This document shows positions 24,403 through 34,128 of a stretch of 48,084 nt of DNA, in pieces. The notes beneath the pieces were generated by a model, which was given only the letters and a program-made list of their open reading frames with translations, did no database searches and was not told the origin of the DNA. The first letter of the stretch is position 1. Each line of letters opens with the position of its first letter. The position numbers were made by a program, and so were the translations under genes. The DNA is from Roseburia sp. CAG:10041_57 (GTDB lineage: Bacteria; Bacillota; Clostridia; Lachnospirales; Lachnospiraceae), in assembly GCA_001916965.1 (NCBI GenBank), contig MNTL01000055.1, positions 1-48,084 on the forward strand, in the 5' to 3' direction.

Positions 24403-27072
24403 TTACTTTCTGTTTTGCTTTTGAATCAGTATCCATAATCCGGCGAAGATAACAAGACTGATTACAGTAATCAGTATACCGGCATTAAATCCCTCAGGAT
24501 AGTAGGAGAGCGCTATTGTATGTTCACCCTCTGTCAGATAAGTACTGATCATGGTATCTTCAAAGAGATCTATAGCAGCTTCTTTACCATCAACCAGTAG
24601 TGTCCATCCTGGTTCATAAGGGATGGACAGAACCAGTTCGCCAGGAGTCGTAACTGTAATATGACCATTCATATGGGTCTCATTATAGGAATCTACAGTC
24701 ATGGTCTGCTGGCTTAGTTTGTCTGTGAATTTGCCAAGGACATCCTCATCTACACTGTAGACAACCAGATTCAGGTCTTCGCCATTTTCAGAGGTCAGAG
24801 TGAGGTAAGAACCGGCTTCATGATAACCCAGATCCAGAATGTATTTCTTTTTGATGGTCTTGAAGGTCTTATCTTCAGAACCGTAACGCAGCTTAATGTT
24901 ATCAATCTTGGTATTGCTGGTATAAGCATACAGGTGGGCAGAAGTTTCCACGTCAACTGTAGCACGTCCACCATCCTGTTCTACTGTGACAGGAAGAAAT
25001 ACATCTTCCTGAATACCCAGAGTGTTTACCAGATAATTCTGACGTTCAATAGGATTAAGCTGATCTACATAACTGACCGTGTCATCCTCATGCATATTCT
25101 CCTCCACATCATCTGCGCTGCTGAACAGCTCCTCCAGGGAATCATCTGACGACTGTGGCTGTAAGCTGTCATAAGCGGCGCCTGTCAGAGCATTATGGTG
25201 AGCTGTGATGGTAGCCATATCAGAGGAAGATACCATATCGGAAGAAATCATAAATCCCAAAGGCAGGGAATAATTGTTGCGGTACAGATATAATTTGCCT
25301 TCTGTATCAGCCAGGCTAAACAGTGTATCATAGCCTCTGTCTATTGTATACAACATGTAGCGGTTAGCCAGTAATGCGGCTGTTATCGGCGTGGCACCGT
25401 CATAACAGTAGTATACACGGCTGCTCTTCATACCGTATTTCTCATAGAAATCCTTTACCAGAGCATTGGAGGTGGAAGAAAAGTAGGAGGCAGATGGAAA
25501 ACCGATCAACATGGCATCATTCTGTGTCCTTCGTGCGAATTTCTCAAAACGGAAGAAATCACCGTCCTCTTCTTCCATGGTACGCTTAGTCAGTGTCTGA
25601 TAAGAATCATAGTTGGCCAGATATGTACTTCTTGATACAGTAGAAACACTGGTCAGGTACATGTTGGCACCGGATTCTGCGATAACTAGGGCAAAGGTCA
25701 GGATTGCCAGTATCTGAGAGGCATTCTGATGCAGTCTGTATCCGTGGATGAGACCGGCATAACATATCAGGAAGATACCTGTGAACAGGAAACATGCTCC
25801 TGTAAAGGAATCATCAGTGATCAGCTTCTCACATAACAGGATAAAAGCCAGTACACCAAGGAAAAGTCCCATGATCTCATTACCTGAATGCTCACGGATG
25901 TGCAGAAAAGCTTCAAAACACATGGCAAGCAGCAGGAAGATATACAGGAAGGACTGTCTTGCAGGCAATGAGTCAGGATAGTTCAGACCATGCCAGATGA
26001 AATTCAGTACATTGGTTGAATAGCTGATCAGGATAAAAGCCAGCAGAATCAGCTTAGGTGCTTTCTCACGGATAGGAATCTTCTTCTGCATGATATAAAG
26101 AGGCAGGAGAAGAAATGCTGCGACACCACAGTAAATATTGGGCCAGTGATCCAGTCCGGTCTCTACTGTTACATTGAAGCAGTGCCTTGCCAGCATATCA
26201 ATGACAGAGAAGTAGGACTTCACTGTTTTAGGAAAATTAATATCACTGAATTCTGTAAATTTCAGTGCTGCAACTTCTGGCAGCAGCAGGATTGCGGCAA
26301 TACCACCGGCAAGTAGGGAGTAGACTCCGAATCGGATAATGGCTTTTACATAATAATTCTGAAGACGGGCTGGAATTGGAACTGCCAGCGGTCTTGAGAT
26401 ATCCTGATTGTGCGAGTTCCTGCCTGCAAGTAATACGATAAAGTACAGAACCAGAAAGATACAGATCATAATGGACAGATAATAGTTGGACAGGATGGAC
26501 AGGGCAAGCATCATGCAATAGAGTCTGCCATCTCCCTGTTCTACGAGCTTTTCCAGAGCCAGAATGATGATCGGCGCCAGCACGATGCAGTCCAGCCACA
26601 TGACATTCCAGCTGTAGGCGGCCATATAACCGGACAGGGCATAGAATGTGGAAAAGAACAAAATAGCCCAGGTGTCAGTGTGGAAATGCTTCTTTAAATA
26701 TACAGCAAAGGTCGTGCCACACAGACCTGTCTTGATGACCACCATATAGGTGATGAATTCCATCAGGTGTCCTTCCGGGCAGAAAATGGCCAGCCAGTTC
26801 GTAGGGCTTGCCAGATAGTAGACATACAAAGCCAGAAAGTTGGAGCCGATACCGGTATTCCAGGAATAGAAGAGACTCTCTCCATTTTTCAGTTTATGAT
26901 AGAATTCCACCAGAAAAGGAAAATACTGATGGTACATATCAATATGCAGGAAAGAACGGTCGCCAAATGGATAGATTTCACGGATGGCGAAGATTACCAG
27001 CATAATGACAGCAGGAATAAGAAAAGCAAATAAATATAACTTGTTGAAAGTAAAACTTTTTTTGGTTTTCAT
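24403..27072 (-). CDS. YfhO-family multi-spanning membrane protein (putative glycosyltransferase)
   Basis: This protein of about 889 residues has around 13 membrane helices in its first 500 residues and a soluble beta-rich extracellular region (residues about 500-860). A final membrane helix comes before the basic C-terminus IQKQNRK. The YfhO/GtrC-like signature region is SFLHIDMYHQYFPFLVEFYH, then SWNTGIGSNFLALYVYYLAS. YfhO proteins use lipid-linked sugars to glycosylate envelope polymers, including lipoteichoic acid. GGAG lies 9 bases before ATG 27072, and a GTG at 27087 would overlap that site. It is 15 bases downstream of an LTA-synthase-like gene, so a joint role in decorating that polymer is likely but inferred. 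Confidence 0.87.
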   Translation of the reverse strand: MKTKKSFTFNKLYLFAFLIPAVIMLVIFAIREIYPFGDRSFLHIDMYHQYFPFLVEFYHKLKNGESLFYSWNTGIGSNFLALYVYYLASPTNWLAIFCPEGHLMEFITYMVVIKTGLCGTTFAVYLKKHFHTDTWAILFFSTFYALSGYMAAYSWNVMWLDCIVLAPIIILALEKLVEQGDGRLYCMMLALSILSNYYLSIMICIFLVLYFIVLLAGRNSHNQDISRPLAVPIPARLQNYYVKAIIRFGVYSLLAGGIAAILLLPEVAALKFTEFSDINFPKTVKSYFSVIDMLARHCFNVTVETGLDHWPNIYCGVAAFLLLPLYIMQKKIPIREKAPKLILLAFILISYSTNVLNFIWHGLNYPDSLPARQSFLYIFLLLAMCFEAFLHIREHSGNEIMGLFLGVLAFILLCEKLITDDSFTGACFLFTGIFLICYAGLIHGYRLHQNASQILAILTFALVIAESGANMYLTSVSTVSRSTYLANYDSYQTLTKRTMEEEDGDFFRFEKFARRTQNDAMLIGFPSASYFSSTSNALVKDFYEKYGMKSSRVYYCYDGATPITAALLANRYMLYTIDRGYDTLFSLADTEGKLYLYRNNYSLPLGFMISSDMVSSSDMATITAHHNALTGAAYDSLQPQSSDDSLEELFSSADDVEENMHEDDTVSYVDQLNPIERQNYLVNTLGIQEDVFLPVTVEQDGGRATVDVETSAHLYAYTSNTKIDNIKLRYGSEDKTFKTIKKKYILDLGYHEAGSYLTLTSENGEDLNLVVYSVDEDVLGKFTDKLSQQTMTVDSYNETHMNGHITVTTPGELVLSIPYEPGWTLLVDGKEAAIDLFEDTMISTYLTEGEHTIALSYYPEGFNAGILITVISLVIFAGLWILIQKQNRK

Positions 27073-27087
27073 CTTCTTGATCTCCAC

Positions 27088-28836
27088 TTATTTTTGACTG
27101 AATATATTATAATACTGTAATGTCATATAATCTTGTAAAGTACTTTTCACATCTTTTACGGGAGTACTGATACCCTGGGCATTTTCAGCACGGATTGCAG
27201 TCAGGACAGGGTATTGCCCTTCAAGCTGTGACAGATAATTTCTGTAATCATAGAGAGGAAGTCCTGCGGCACGCAATACGTGACCGCCCAGATAATTGGC
27301 ACTTGTCTCTACGTTGCTGGCTGCTTCAATGTCATAGTTTGCCCAGATGATAAAAGGCACTTTATAACGACGGGCTTCTTCCTCTTCTGTAAGTGAATCG
27401 CCGGATCTGCCATTGAGCTTCCAGACTGGTGCAGCCACAGAATTGGAGGGCTGGTGGTCGCCGAAGAATACAATGACTGTATCCTCATCTGCCTTGGAGA
27501 AATACTCTATCAGGTTACAAAGGGCCTGGTCGGATAATTTGATCAGAGACAGATAATTGGGAAGAATCTTAGAGCTTGTGCCTTCTACTGTAATATCAGG
27601 ATGGAAATTATCATATTCTTCACTGTAGGAAGAATGATTCTGCATGGTGACATTAAAGAGGAAGAAAGGCGTATTGGCGTCTTTCTGCTCATATAATTCG
27701 ATGATCTTGTCATAACAGGACTGATCGCTGACATATTTACGTATTTTTACCGGATTGACCCAGTCCTTCAGAGAGTAGAAGGTATCAAATCCAAGCAGAG
27801 GATATACCTTATCCCGGTCCCAGCCGGAAGCATTATATGGATGCATGGCAATTGTATCATAACCCTTGGATTTCAGATAAGTGGCAATGGAATAATCATT
27901 GCTTTTCACATATTGCTGGTAGGCAACACTGCCCTGTGGCAGGAAAGCCATGGTATTACCGGTCAGAAATTCAAACTCTGTATTGGCAGTATTACCACCA
28001 AGGACAGACACATTCAGATGCCCTGATATGGTATTGGGAGTGCCTTCCTGCATCAGAGAATGGAGAAAAGGCATATAATCCTCATTCGTTTCAAAATCTC
28101 CGAGCACAGACAGATCAGAGAAAGCTTCGTTCATGATAACGATGATATTAGGTGTATGTGTCGCAGATTCTGTATCGTTGGTATCATAGGAAGCAAGAAG
28201 TGCAGCGGCGTCCTCTTTGTTATAGCCGTCAGGCTTCTCTACCACGATATATTTTAACTCCATCAGAAAAGCGACAGCAGTACCGTCACGCTTACTCATA
28301 ACAGTAGGGGTGAACAGCTTGTCATAGAGCTTGAACCGGGCAACTGTGCTGTCCTGATGCAGCATGGCAGTGAAGCCCCACAACAGTGCAAAGGACGCCA
28401 GAACACCACCGACTCTGATACGCCAGTCTTTCTTTAATTCCAGGGTGACTTTAGATTCCAGAAGAATCAGAATCACAAATCCGATCAGTACGAAAACAGT
28501 TTCTTTGCTGAGTGTGTATTTGAAATTGTTGGCAACACTGGCAGCAGTACCGATAGACAGGATATCCCAGGGCATGATAGGCGCGGAGCGAAACTCCAGT
28601 ACGTAGTAATTCGCAAGACCGATTATCATGAACAGGATAGTCTGACAGCGAAGAGCGGTCTTGAGCTTTCCGAACAGGAAGAGCAGAAGTGCCATGATCA
28701 ACTCAAAGAGTACAATATTGAGAAGCTGGATTCTGATCTTCATGGTAGTGAACGGATTATGTGTATACCACTCAAACAGATATAATATGATAATAGGAAA
28801 AAGTAACATGGGAATAATATTTCGCAATTTCTTCAT
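27088..28836 (-). CDS. LTA synthase-like sulfatase-family membrane protein
   Basis: This 582-residue protein has five N-terminal membrane helices (residues about 1-165) and an extracellular alkaline-phosphatase/sulfatase-fold domain, the LtaS architecture. NIIVIMNEAFSDLSVLGDF is the first metal-binding strand. GGNTANTEFEFLTG carries the presumed catalytic Thr of LtaS-type enzymes. AMHPYNASGWDRDKVYPLLG and FFGDHQPS supply the His and Asp metal ligands. The enzyme polymerises glycerol-phosphate from phosphatidylglycerol onto a lipid anchor, or acts as a related phosphoglycerol transferase. TGGAGGT precedes ATG 28836. It forms an operon with the YfhO gene. Confidence 0.88.
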   Translation of the reverse strand: MKKLRNIIPMLLFPIIILYLFEWYTHNPFTTMKIRIQLLNIVLFELIMALLLFLFGKLKTALRCQTILFMIIGLANYYVLEFRSAPIMPWDILSIGTAASVANNFKYTLSKETVFVLIGFVILILLESKVTLELKKDWRIRVGGVLASFALLWGFTAMLHQDSTVARFKLYDKLFTPTVMSKRDGTAVAFLMELKYIVVEKPDGYNKEDAAALLASYDTNDTESATHTPNIIVIMNEAFSDLSVLGDFETNEDYMPFLHSLMQEGTPNTISGHLNVSVLGGNTANTEFEFLTGNTMAFLPQGSVAYQQYVKSNDYSIATYLKSKGYDTIAMHPYNASGWDRDKVYPLLGFDTFYSLKDWVNPVKIRKYVSDQSCYDKIIELYEQKDANTPFFLFNVTMQNHSSYSEEYDNFHPDITVEGTSSKILPNYLSLIKLSDQALCNLIEYFSKADEDTVIVFFGDHQPSNSVAAPVWKLNGRSGDSLTEEEEARRYKVPFIIWANYDIEAASNVETSANYLGGHVLRAAGLPLYDYRNYLSQLEGQYPVLTAIRAENAQGISTPVKDVKSTLQDYMTLQYYNIFSQK

Positions 28837-28876
28837 AATAGACCTCCATGCTGTTGCATAACAAAAACAGCTATCT

Positions 28877-28905
28877 TACAATAGCATTTTTGTTCTGTTC
28901 TTTCA
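28877..28905 (-). promoter_or_regulatory. Possible promoter of the LtaS-like/YfhO operon
   Basis: On the minus strand TTGAAA (about 28900-28895), a 17-base spacer and TATTGT can be read, just past the AraC stop codon. The same stretch contains a small GCTAT/ATAGC hairpin followed by TGTTTTTG. That hairpin could instead be a weak terminator of the AraC gene. Confidence 0.35.
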
Positions 28906-29832
28906 AGTCAGTTTGGGAAGTTCTTTTTTGATAGTATTGCGATATTCTGTAGGAGTACAATCCATGTATTTCTTGAATATCTTATTGTAATAGCTGGTAT
29001 TATTGAAGCCGACAGAACCAGCAATCTCAGATATGGAATCCAGCGGCTTGCGGTGCATTCGCTTGGTTGATTCCAGAATACGGTATTTCATAAGGTATTC
29101 AAAAGGTGTTACATTTAAGGTACGTTTGAAACAACGGCAGCATTCGCTTTTGCTGACCATGATAGAGCTGGAGATATCTTCCAGCGTTACTGTCTCCATG
29201 AAATGTTCCTGTATATAGAGGATAGCCTGTTTCACACGTTGTTCATCCTGAACGGCTGTCTTAGGGACAGGACCGGGAGCGCTTTGGAGAGTGAGCTGAT
29301 ATAGCTGATACCAGATGCGCAGCAGGGCGGATTTGGTCAGAAGCTCGTAGCCATCGTTTTTATCCTGATTAAGAGACAGGATTTCCTGTATACTGGACAG
29401 ATAAATCGGATAATCAGATTTATCTGGATTGACATACACGTGTTTCAGTGTAGAATTATGGAGCACCGGCGTAATATATTTCTTCTCCAGTTCCAGCTGT
29501 CCAAATCCCAGAATAAAAGAGGGATGGACAACGAGAGAATAAAGGGTACATGGCTCTTCGGAGGTTGGTGTGACAAAATGGCGGACATTCTGATTAATGA
29601 AAACCAGATCCCCCTGTGAAGCCAGTATGGTTTCTTCTTCGCAGGTAATATAGATCTGACCTGAAACAATATATTCTATTTCGACTTCCTCATGCCAGTG
29701 CCAACGTATGAGAAGAGGATCGGTTTCTGAGAAGACAAGACGGGATACCTCTAACGGATAGTCGTCCTGCATCAGACTGCGGCTTCGTTTTGTATAATAA
29801 TCGGGGTCTTCGAGTGGGTGGTAATCAGACAT
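28903..29832 (-). CDS. AraC-family transcriptional regulator with cupin sensor
   Basis: This 309-residue regulator has an N-terminal cupin domain (residues about 25-110: WHWHEEVEIEYIVSGQIYIT, then GDLVFINQNVRHF) that probably binds a sugar or other small ligand. The C-terminal double helix-turn-helix is at about 200-300 (VTLEDISSSIMVSKSECCRC, then VGFNNTSYYNKIFKKYMDCT, PTEYR). AAAGGAG precedes ATG 29832. It is divergent from the hybrid kinase at 30006 and upstream of the LtaS-like operon on the same strand. Either could be its target, and the sequence does not decide. Confidence 0.9.
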   Translation of the reverse strand: MSDYHPLEDPDYYTKRSRSLMQDDYPLEVSRLVFSETDPLLIRWHWHEEVEIEYIVSGQIYITCEEETILASQGDLVFINQNVRHFVTPTSEEPCTLYSLVVHPSFILGFGQLELEKKYITPVLHNSTLKHVYVNPDKSDYPIYLSSIQEILSLNQDKNDGYELLTKSALLRIWYQLYQLTLQSAPGPVPKTAVQDEQRVKQAILYIQEHFMETVTLEDISSSIMVSKSECCRCFKRTLNVTPFEYLMKYRILESTKRMHRKPLDSISEIAGSVGFNNTSYYNKIFKKYMDCTPTEYRNTIKKELPKLT

Positions 29833-30005
29833 GGAATGACTCCTTTCTGTAGTTTTCGGTATGATATAGACCTATTGGAATAGTTTAACACATTTGTAAG
29901 AAAAAAACATGGAAAAAATAAGCTATATATTGTATAATTCTATGTAATACGGCATGTTGATTATTAGATATCTGATATATAAGGCACAAATCGGGAATAT
30001 AAAAT

Positions 30006-33000
30006 ATGAAAAGCAAATTCACAAAATACCTGGAGAATTTTTTTATAATAGCAGTCAGTCTGCTGTTTCTTGTATTTTTTATATTGCAGGTGACAAGCAG
30101 GGATGAGTTCTCACCATGGAACAATAAAGTCGAGATCCTGAAGGAAGATGCCGGTCTGCTTCTGGAGGATGGGACGGTAATTCCCATTGAAGAAAAAGAT
30201 GGGTATTTCATGTATGCGGATGCCAGACCGGGGGAGACACTCACTGTTGTCATGCAGCTGCCGGAAATAGACAGGCAGAACAGAGTGATTTCCGTATTCA
30301 GCACGGAACAGGATGTTGGAATATACATAGATGGAGTAGAGCGTATCTATTATAATGACGAAGAATACAGACTGGCAGGAAGCTACAGTGCCAGCCGTTT
30401 CGTAATGGTACCGGTTTATGAAGAAGACAGTGGCCATGAGCTGAGGGTTACGTATAAGACGTCTGTTGCATTGTATGCAGGCTCTATGGCGTGTCCCAAG
30501 TATGCCAGGGAACAGGATATGCTGTATTGGATATTCCTGCGGTATGCTGGACAGATAACTTCTGCGGTCATTCTGCTTGCAGTAGGCATTATCTTTATTC
30601 TGTTCAGTGTTGTTTTACGGTATAAAAGACGGGACGACAAAGGCATCGGATATCTTGGCATCTTCTCTATCATAATTGCTGTATGGCTTCTGTGTCAGTC
30701 CAATATGCGTGTCTTTTACAGCAGTTATTTAAGCGGCGTGAATCTGATGGCTTTTTATATGATCATCATTATTCCGATACCGATTCTGATGTTTTTTAAT
30801 AATCTGATGAAATACAGATATCAGAAGCATATCAATCTAATGATTGTGATAACGATTCTGAATACCATAATGTGTCTGGCACTGGAATTCATGGGGATAG
30901 CGGATACGATCACAACGATTCCAATCGCCCATGTCATAATTACTGTATGCTGTGTTATATGTCTGACCGATTTCTGCCGATATATGAAGAGTGGGGATAT
31001 TGTTGAGCCATTTGCAATGATTCTTGGCATGGGATGTTTCTTCTCTGTAGTCCTGATAGAAGAGATCAATCTGTTGTTCTTTAACTGGTTCTTTGTAGGT
31101 AAATACATAGGTTATGGAACGCTGTTTTTTATGATATGTTTTGGTTATGCAGCCTTCCGGAGCTCTGAGGAGCAGGAAAGAGAGTACCGGGAAGCAGTCA
31201 GGGCGAACAAGATCAAGAGTGATTTCCTTGGAAATATGTCCCATGAGATCAGAACGCCAATCAGTACAATCCTTGGCATGAATGAAATGATCCTCAATGA
31301 GAGCGATAACAGGGAGATCATTGGATATGCCCAGAATATCCGCAATGCAGGAAATATCCTGCTTGCACTGGTAAATGACGTTCTGGATTTTGCCAAGATA
31401 GAAGCTGGTAAGATGGAGATAACTCCGGTTCGTTATGAATTAAGGAATATGCTCAATGATCTGATGCAGACAATCGGAACCAGGGCATCCATGAAAGGAC
31501 TGGCAATAGAGCTTGATGTAGAGAAGACGACGCCCAATATTCTATATGGAGACGAAATACGTATCAGACAGGCAGTTACCAATCTGTTGACCAATGCAGT
31601 GAAGTATACGCAAAAAGGCGGTATTACACTGAAAGTAAGATATGTGAATGTCGGCGAAGAAGAGCTGCGTCTTTACATCAGTGTGTCAGATACCGGTATA
31701 GGAATCCGCAAGGAGGACCAGAACAGGTTATTCCAGTCTTTTGTAAGGCTGGATGAGAACAGAAACCGCAGCATAGAAGGAACGGGGCTTGGTCTTGCAA
31801 TTACCAGCCACATAATCCGGTCCATGAACGGTAATATTGAGCTGGAGAGCGAATATGGAAAAGGCACGACCTTTACAATCTCGTTCTTACAGAAAATCGT
31901 GGATAATTCACCGGTTGGAGACTTTGAAGACTGGTATCGGTATCAGGTAAGACGCCCCAGACAGTATCTGGAGCAGTATGAGGCAGAGGATGTACAGCTG
32001 CTTCTGGTGGATGATAATGTCATGAATCTGGAAGTCATTAAGGGACTTCTTGGCAAGACGGGAGCGGTAATAGATGCAGTGGCTAGTGGCAGGGAATGTC
32101 TGGAGCTGGTAAAAAAGAAGAACTACGATCTGATTCTTATGGATCATATGATGCCTGATATGGACGGCATTGAGACTTTTCAGAAGATTCAGGAGTCCAG
32201 GCCAAAGGGCGGCTGGCATACGCCTGTTATTGCATTGACGGCCAATGCGGTATCCGGTGCAAGGGAGGAATATCTCAGGTATGGATTTGCAGATTATATT
32301 GCAAAACCTGTAGAATACAAGAAATTAATAGAAACCATGAAGAAATTCCTGCCCGATAAGATAAAACTCCGTACAGAGGTTGCCAATACCCAGATACTGT
32401 GCGAGGATTATCTGGAAAGAAAGGAAATTCATGTGCAGGAGGCTCTCAAATATACTGCGGGTGATTTTGACCAGTATATACATCTGTTGGAGCTGTTTAC
32501 GATGGATAAGGACAGGAGTAAGCAACAGGCGCTGACAGAAGCCTATGAGCAGTTCAACTGGAAGAACTACGTTACCTATGTACATGGCGTGAAGAACTGT
32601 GCGCGTATGATAGGAGCGGATGATCTTGCAGATATGGCATACGAGCATGAATGCAAGGGCAGGGAGCATGATAAGAAATTCCTGAAACAGAATTTCCATA
32701 TTTTATTAGACAAATGGAATCATACAGAAGATATCATCCATGAGTATCTGGAGCGGAACTTTAATTCTGAGAATGAAAAGGGCAGCGCAAAACCAGGGCT
32801 TTCGGATGAAGAGTGGGGAGAAATAAGAGATAAGATTGCTGCGTATCTGGATGTCTTTAAAAAGAAAGAGGCACTTGGACTGTTAGAGAGTCTTGACAGA
32901 TATGAATTGGATGCGCGGCAGCAACAGACTGTAGAAGAGGCAGTTAAGGCAGTTAAGAGTTATGATTATGAGAGAGCAATCATGTTGCTTCGGCAATATG

Positions 33001-33011
33001 AACTGCATTAG
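30006..33011 (+). CDS. Hybrid histidine kinase with 7TM sensor, receiver and HPt
   Basis: This 1001-residue phosphorelay protein begins with one membrane helix (about 13-30). An extracytoplasmic beta domain (about 35-165) leads into seven membrane helices (about 175-395), the layout of 7TMR-DISM sensors. HisKA follows with His413 (NMSHEIRTPISTIL), then ATPase boxes NAVKYTQ, DTGIGIR and GTGLGLAI. A receiver carries Asp713 (LMDHMMPDMDG) and Lys in AKPVEY. A C-terminal HPt domain has His860 in YVHGVKNCARMIGADDLAD. The phosphate can therefore pass all the way to a separate regulator. The start ATG has only a weak GGGA site. It heads the block with the cyclase and LytTR genes. Confidence 0.92.
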   Translation: MKSKFTKYLENFFIIAVSLLFLVFFILQVTSRDEFSPWNNKVEILKEDAGLLLEDGTVIPIEEKDGYFMYADARPGETLTVVMQLPEIDRQNRVISVFSTEQDVGIYIDGVERIYYNDEEYRLAGSYSASRFVMVPVYEEDSGHELRVTYKTSVALYAGSMACPKYAREQDMLYWIFLRYAGQITSAVILLAVGIIFILFSVVLRYKRRDDKGIGYLGIFSIIIAVWLLCQSNMRVFYSSYLSGVNLMAFYMIIIIPIPILMFFNNLMKYRYQKHINLMIVITILNTIMCLALEFMGIADTITTIPIAHVIITVCCVICLTDFCRYMKSGDIVEPFAMILGMGCFFSVVLIEEINLLFFNWFFVGKYIGYGTLFFMICFGYAAFRSSEEQEREYREAVRANKIKSDFLGNMSHEIRTPISTILGMNEMILNESDNREIIGYAQNIRNAGNILLALVNDVLDFAKIEAGKMEITPVRYELRNMLNDLMQTIGTRASMKGLAIELDVEKTTPNILYGDEIRIRQAVTNLLTNAVKYTQKGGITLKVRYVNVGEEELRLYISVSDTGIGIRKEDQNRLFQSFVRLDENRNRSIEGTGLGLAITSHIIRSMNGNIELESEYGKGTTFTISFLQKIVDNSPVGDFEDWYRYQVRRPRQYLEQYEAEDVQLLLVDDNVMNLEVIKGLLGKTGAVIDAVASGRECLELVKKKNYDLILMDHMMPDMDGIETFQKIQESRPKGGWHTPVIALTANAVSGAREEYLRYGFADYIAKPVEYKKLIETMKKFLPDKIKLRTEVANTQILCEDYLERKEIHVQEALKYTAGDFDQYIHLLELFTMDKDRSKQQALTEAYEQFNWKNYVTYVHGVKNCARMIGADDLADMAYEHECKGREHDKKFLKQNFHILLDKWNHTEDIIHEYLERNFNSENEKGSAKPGLSDEEWGEIRDKIAAYLDVFKKKEALGLLESLDRYELDARQQQTVEEAVKAVKSYDYERAIMLLRQYELH

Positions 33012-33040
33012 GGCTATGAATGAAGGAAGGACAATATAGT

Positions 33041-34111
33041 ATGCAGACAGTAGTAACGCCTGAAGAGCAGAAGAAGGTATTGGAGCTGGAGAAAATGAAG
33101 CGCAGTCTGGAATTGCAGCTTCAGGAAATGGCAAGAAAAGTGGAAGAACAGAAACAGCAGATCGCCATGGCAATGCGTGATCCGCTGACTGGTCTGCGCA
33201 ACAGAGAAGGAGTCGCAGATCAGATCAATACCCTTTTAAAGAAAGAGACCAAAGGAACTTTCTTTATTATGGATATGGATAATTTCAAATGTGTGAATGA
33301 TACTTACGGACATGTGGAAGGAGACCGGGTATTGGTCCGGTTCTCATCAGCCCTTCGCAAAGTGATTGAATCAGAGGATATCGTGGCAAGACTTGGCGGC
33401 GATGAGTTCATTGTATTCAGTCCCAGGCTGCATCACAAGAATCTGATAGAGGAAAAGGCAGCACACATTATCAGACGTATTGAGAGAGAACTTGTTACAC
33501 CGGGGAGACTGATAAAAGTAACAGTCTCTATGGGAATTGCATTGTCCCCAACGGATGGTGCGACATTTGAAGCACTGTATACCAATGCAGACAAAGCATT
33601 ATATTTTGTGAAAAATGATGGGAAGAATGCCTTTCGTTTCTATGGAGAAACGAACGACAGTAAAATAAAAAAATGTACGCCCAAGGCATCCATTGAAGAA
33701 ATTACATCAAGGTTAAGGGAGAAGAAAATGGAAGGATCATTTGTAGTAGAATATGGCAATTTTGAGAAAATATATCGTTTTCTGGAGCGAAATATTGCAA
33801 GAGAGAACAGAGAAGTACAATGTGTGTTGTTCACGATAGACGAGGCTGAGGCTGAAGTATTTGACAGTATCGCATTGCAGAGACAAATGGAGCATCTGGA
33901 GCACGCAATTACCTCTTCTCTTAGAAAAGGCGATGTGACGACGAATTACAGCTCCAGCCAGATGCTGGCACTGCTTATGGATGTCAACCGGGACAATTCC
34001 AAAATTGTGGTAGACAGAATATTACAGAAGTATCGGCAGGAGGCTGGAGAAGATGCAATGGAGATTCTCTATGAATCCCAGCCTCTTATGCCTGAGGAAC
34101 AGGTCTATTAG
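33041..34111 (+). CDS. Diguanylate cyclase (GGDEF) with a second degenerate domain
   Basis: This is a soluble protein of about 356 residues. An N-terminal coiled coil (about residues 5-45, rich in Glu, Lys and Gln) leads into an active-looking GGDEF domain: RDPLTGLRNREG, MDMDNFKCVNDTYGHVEGDR, ARLGGDEF, and ADKALYFVKNDGKNAF. The inhibitory RxxD site before ARLGGDEF is ESED, so product feedback is probably lost. The last 150 residues (FVVEYGNFEKIYRFLERNIA, VQCVLFTIDEAE, LRKGDVTTNYSSSQMLALLM) look like a second, catalytically dead GGDEF-like fold. GGAAGG lies 10 bases before ATG 33041, and ATG 33020 has a poorer site. There is no receiver, so control may come through the coiled coil. Confidence 0.88.
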   Translation: MQTVVTPEEQKKVLELEKMKRSLELQLQEMARKVEEQKQQIAMAMRDPLTGLRNREGVADQINTLLKKETKGTFFIMDMDNFKCVNDTYGHVEGDRVLVRFSSALRKVIESEDIVARLGGDEFIVFSPRLHHKNLIEEKAAHIIRRIERELVTPGRLIKVTVSMGIALSPTDGATFEALYTNADKALYFVKNDGKNAFRFYGETNDSKIKKCTPKASIEEITSRLREKKMEGSFVVEYGNFEKIYRFLERNIARENREVQCVLFTIDEAEAEVFDSIALQRQMEHLEHAITSSLRKGDVTTNYSSSQMLALLMDVNRDNSKIVVDRILQKYRQEAGEDAMEILYESQPLMPEEQVY

Positions 34112-34128
34112 AGATAAAGGATAAATAT

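Noticed and set aside
24820..28606. Several plus-strand frames of 60-118 codons over the YfhO and LtaS-like genes
   Set aside because: They are shadows of two well-supported minus-strand genes, without start signals.
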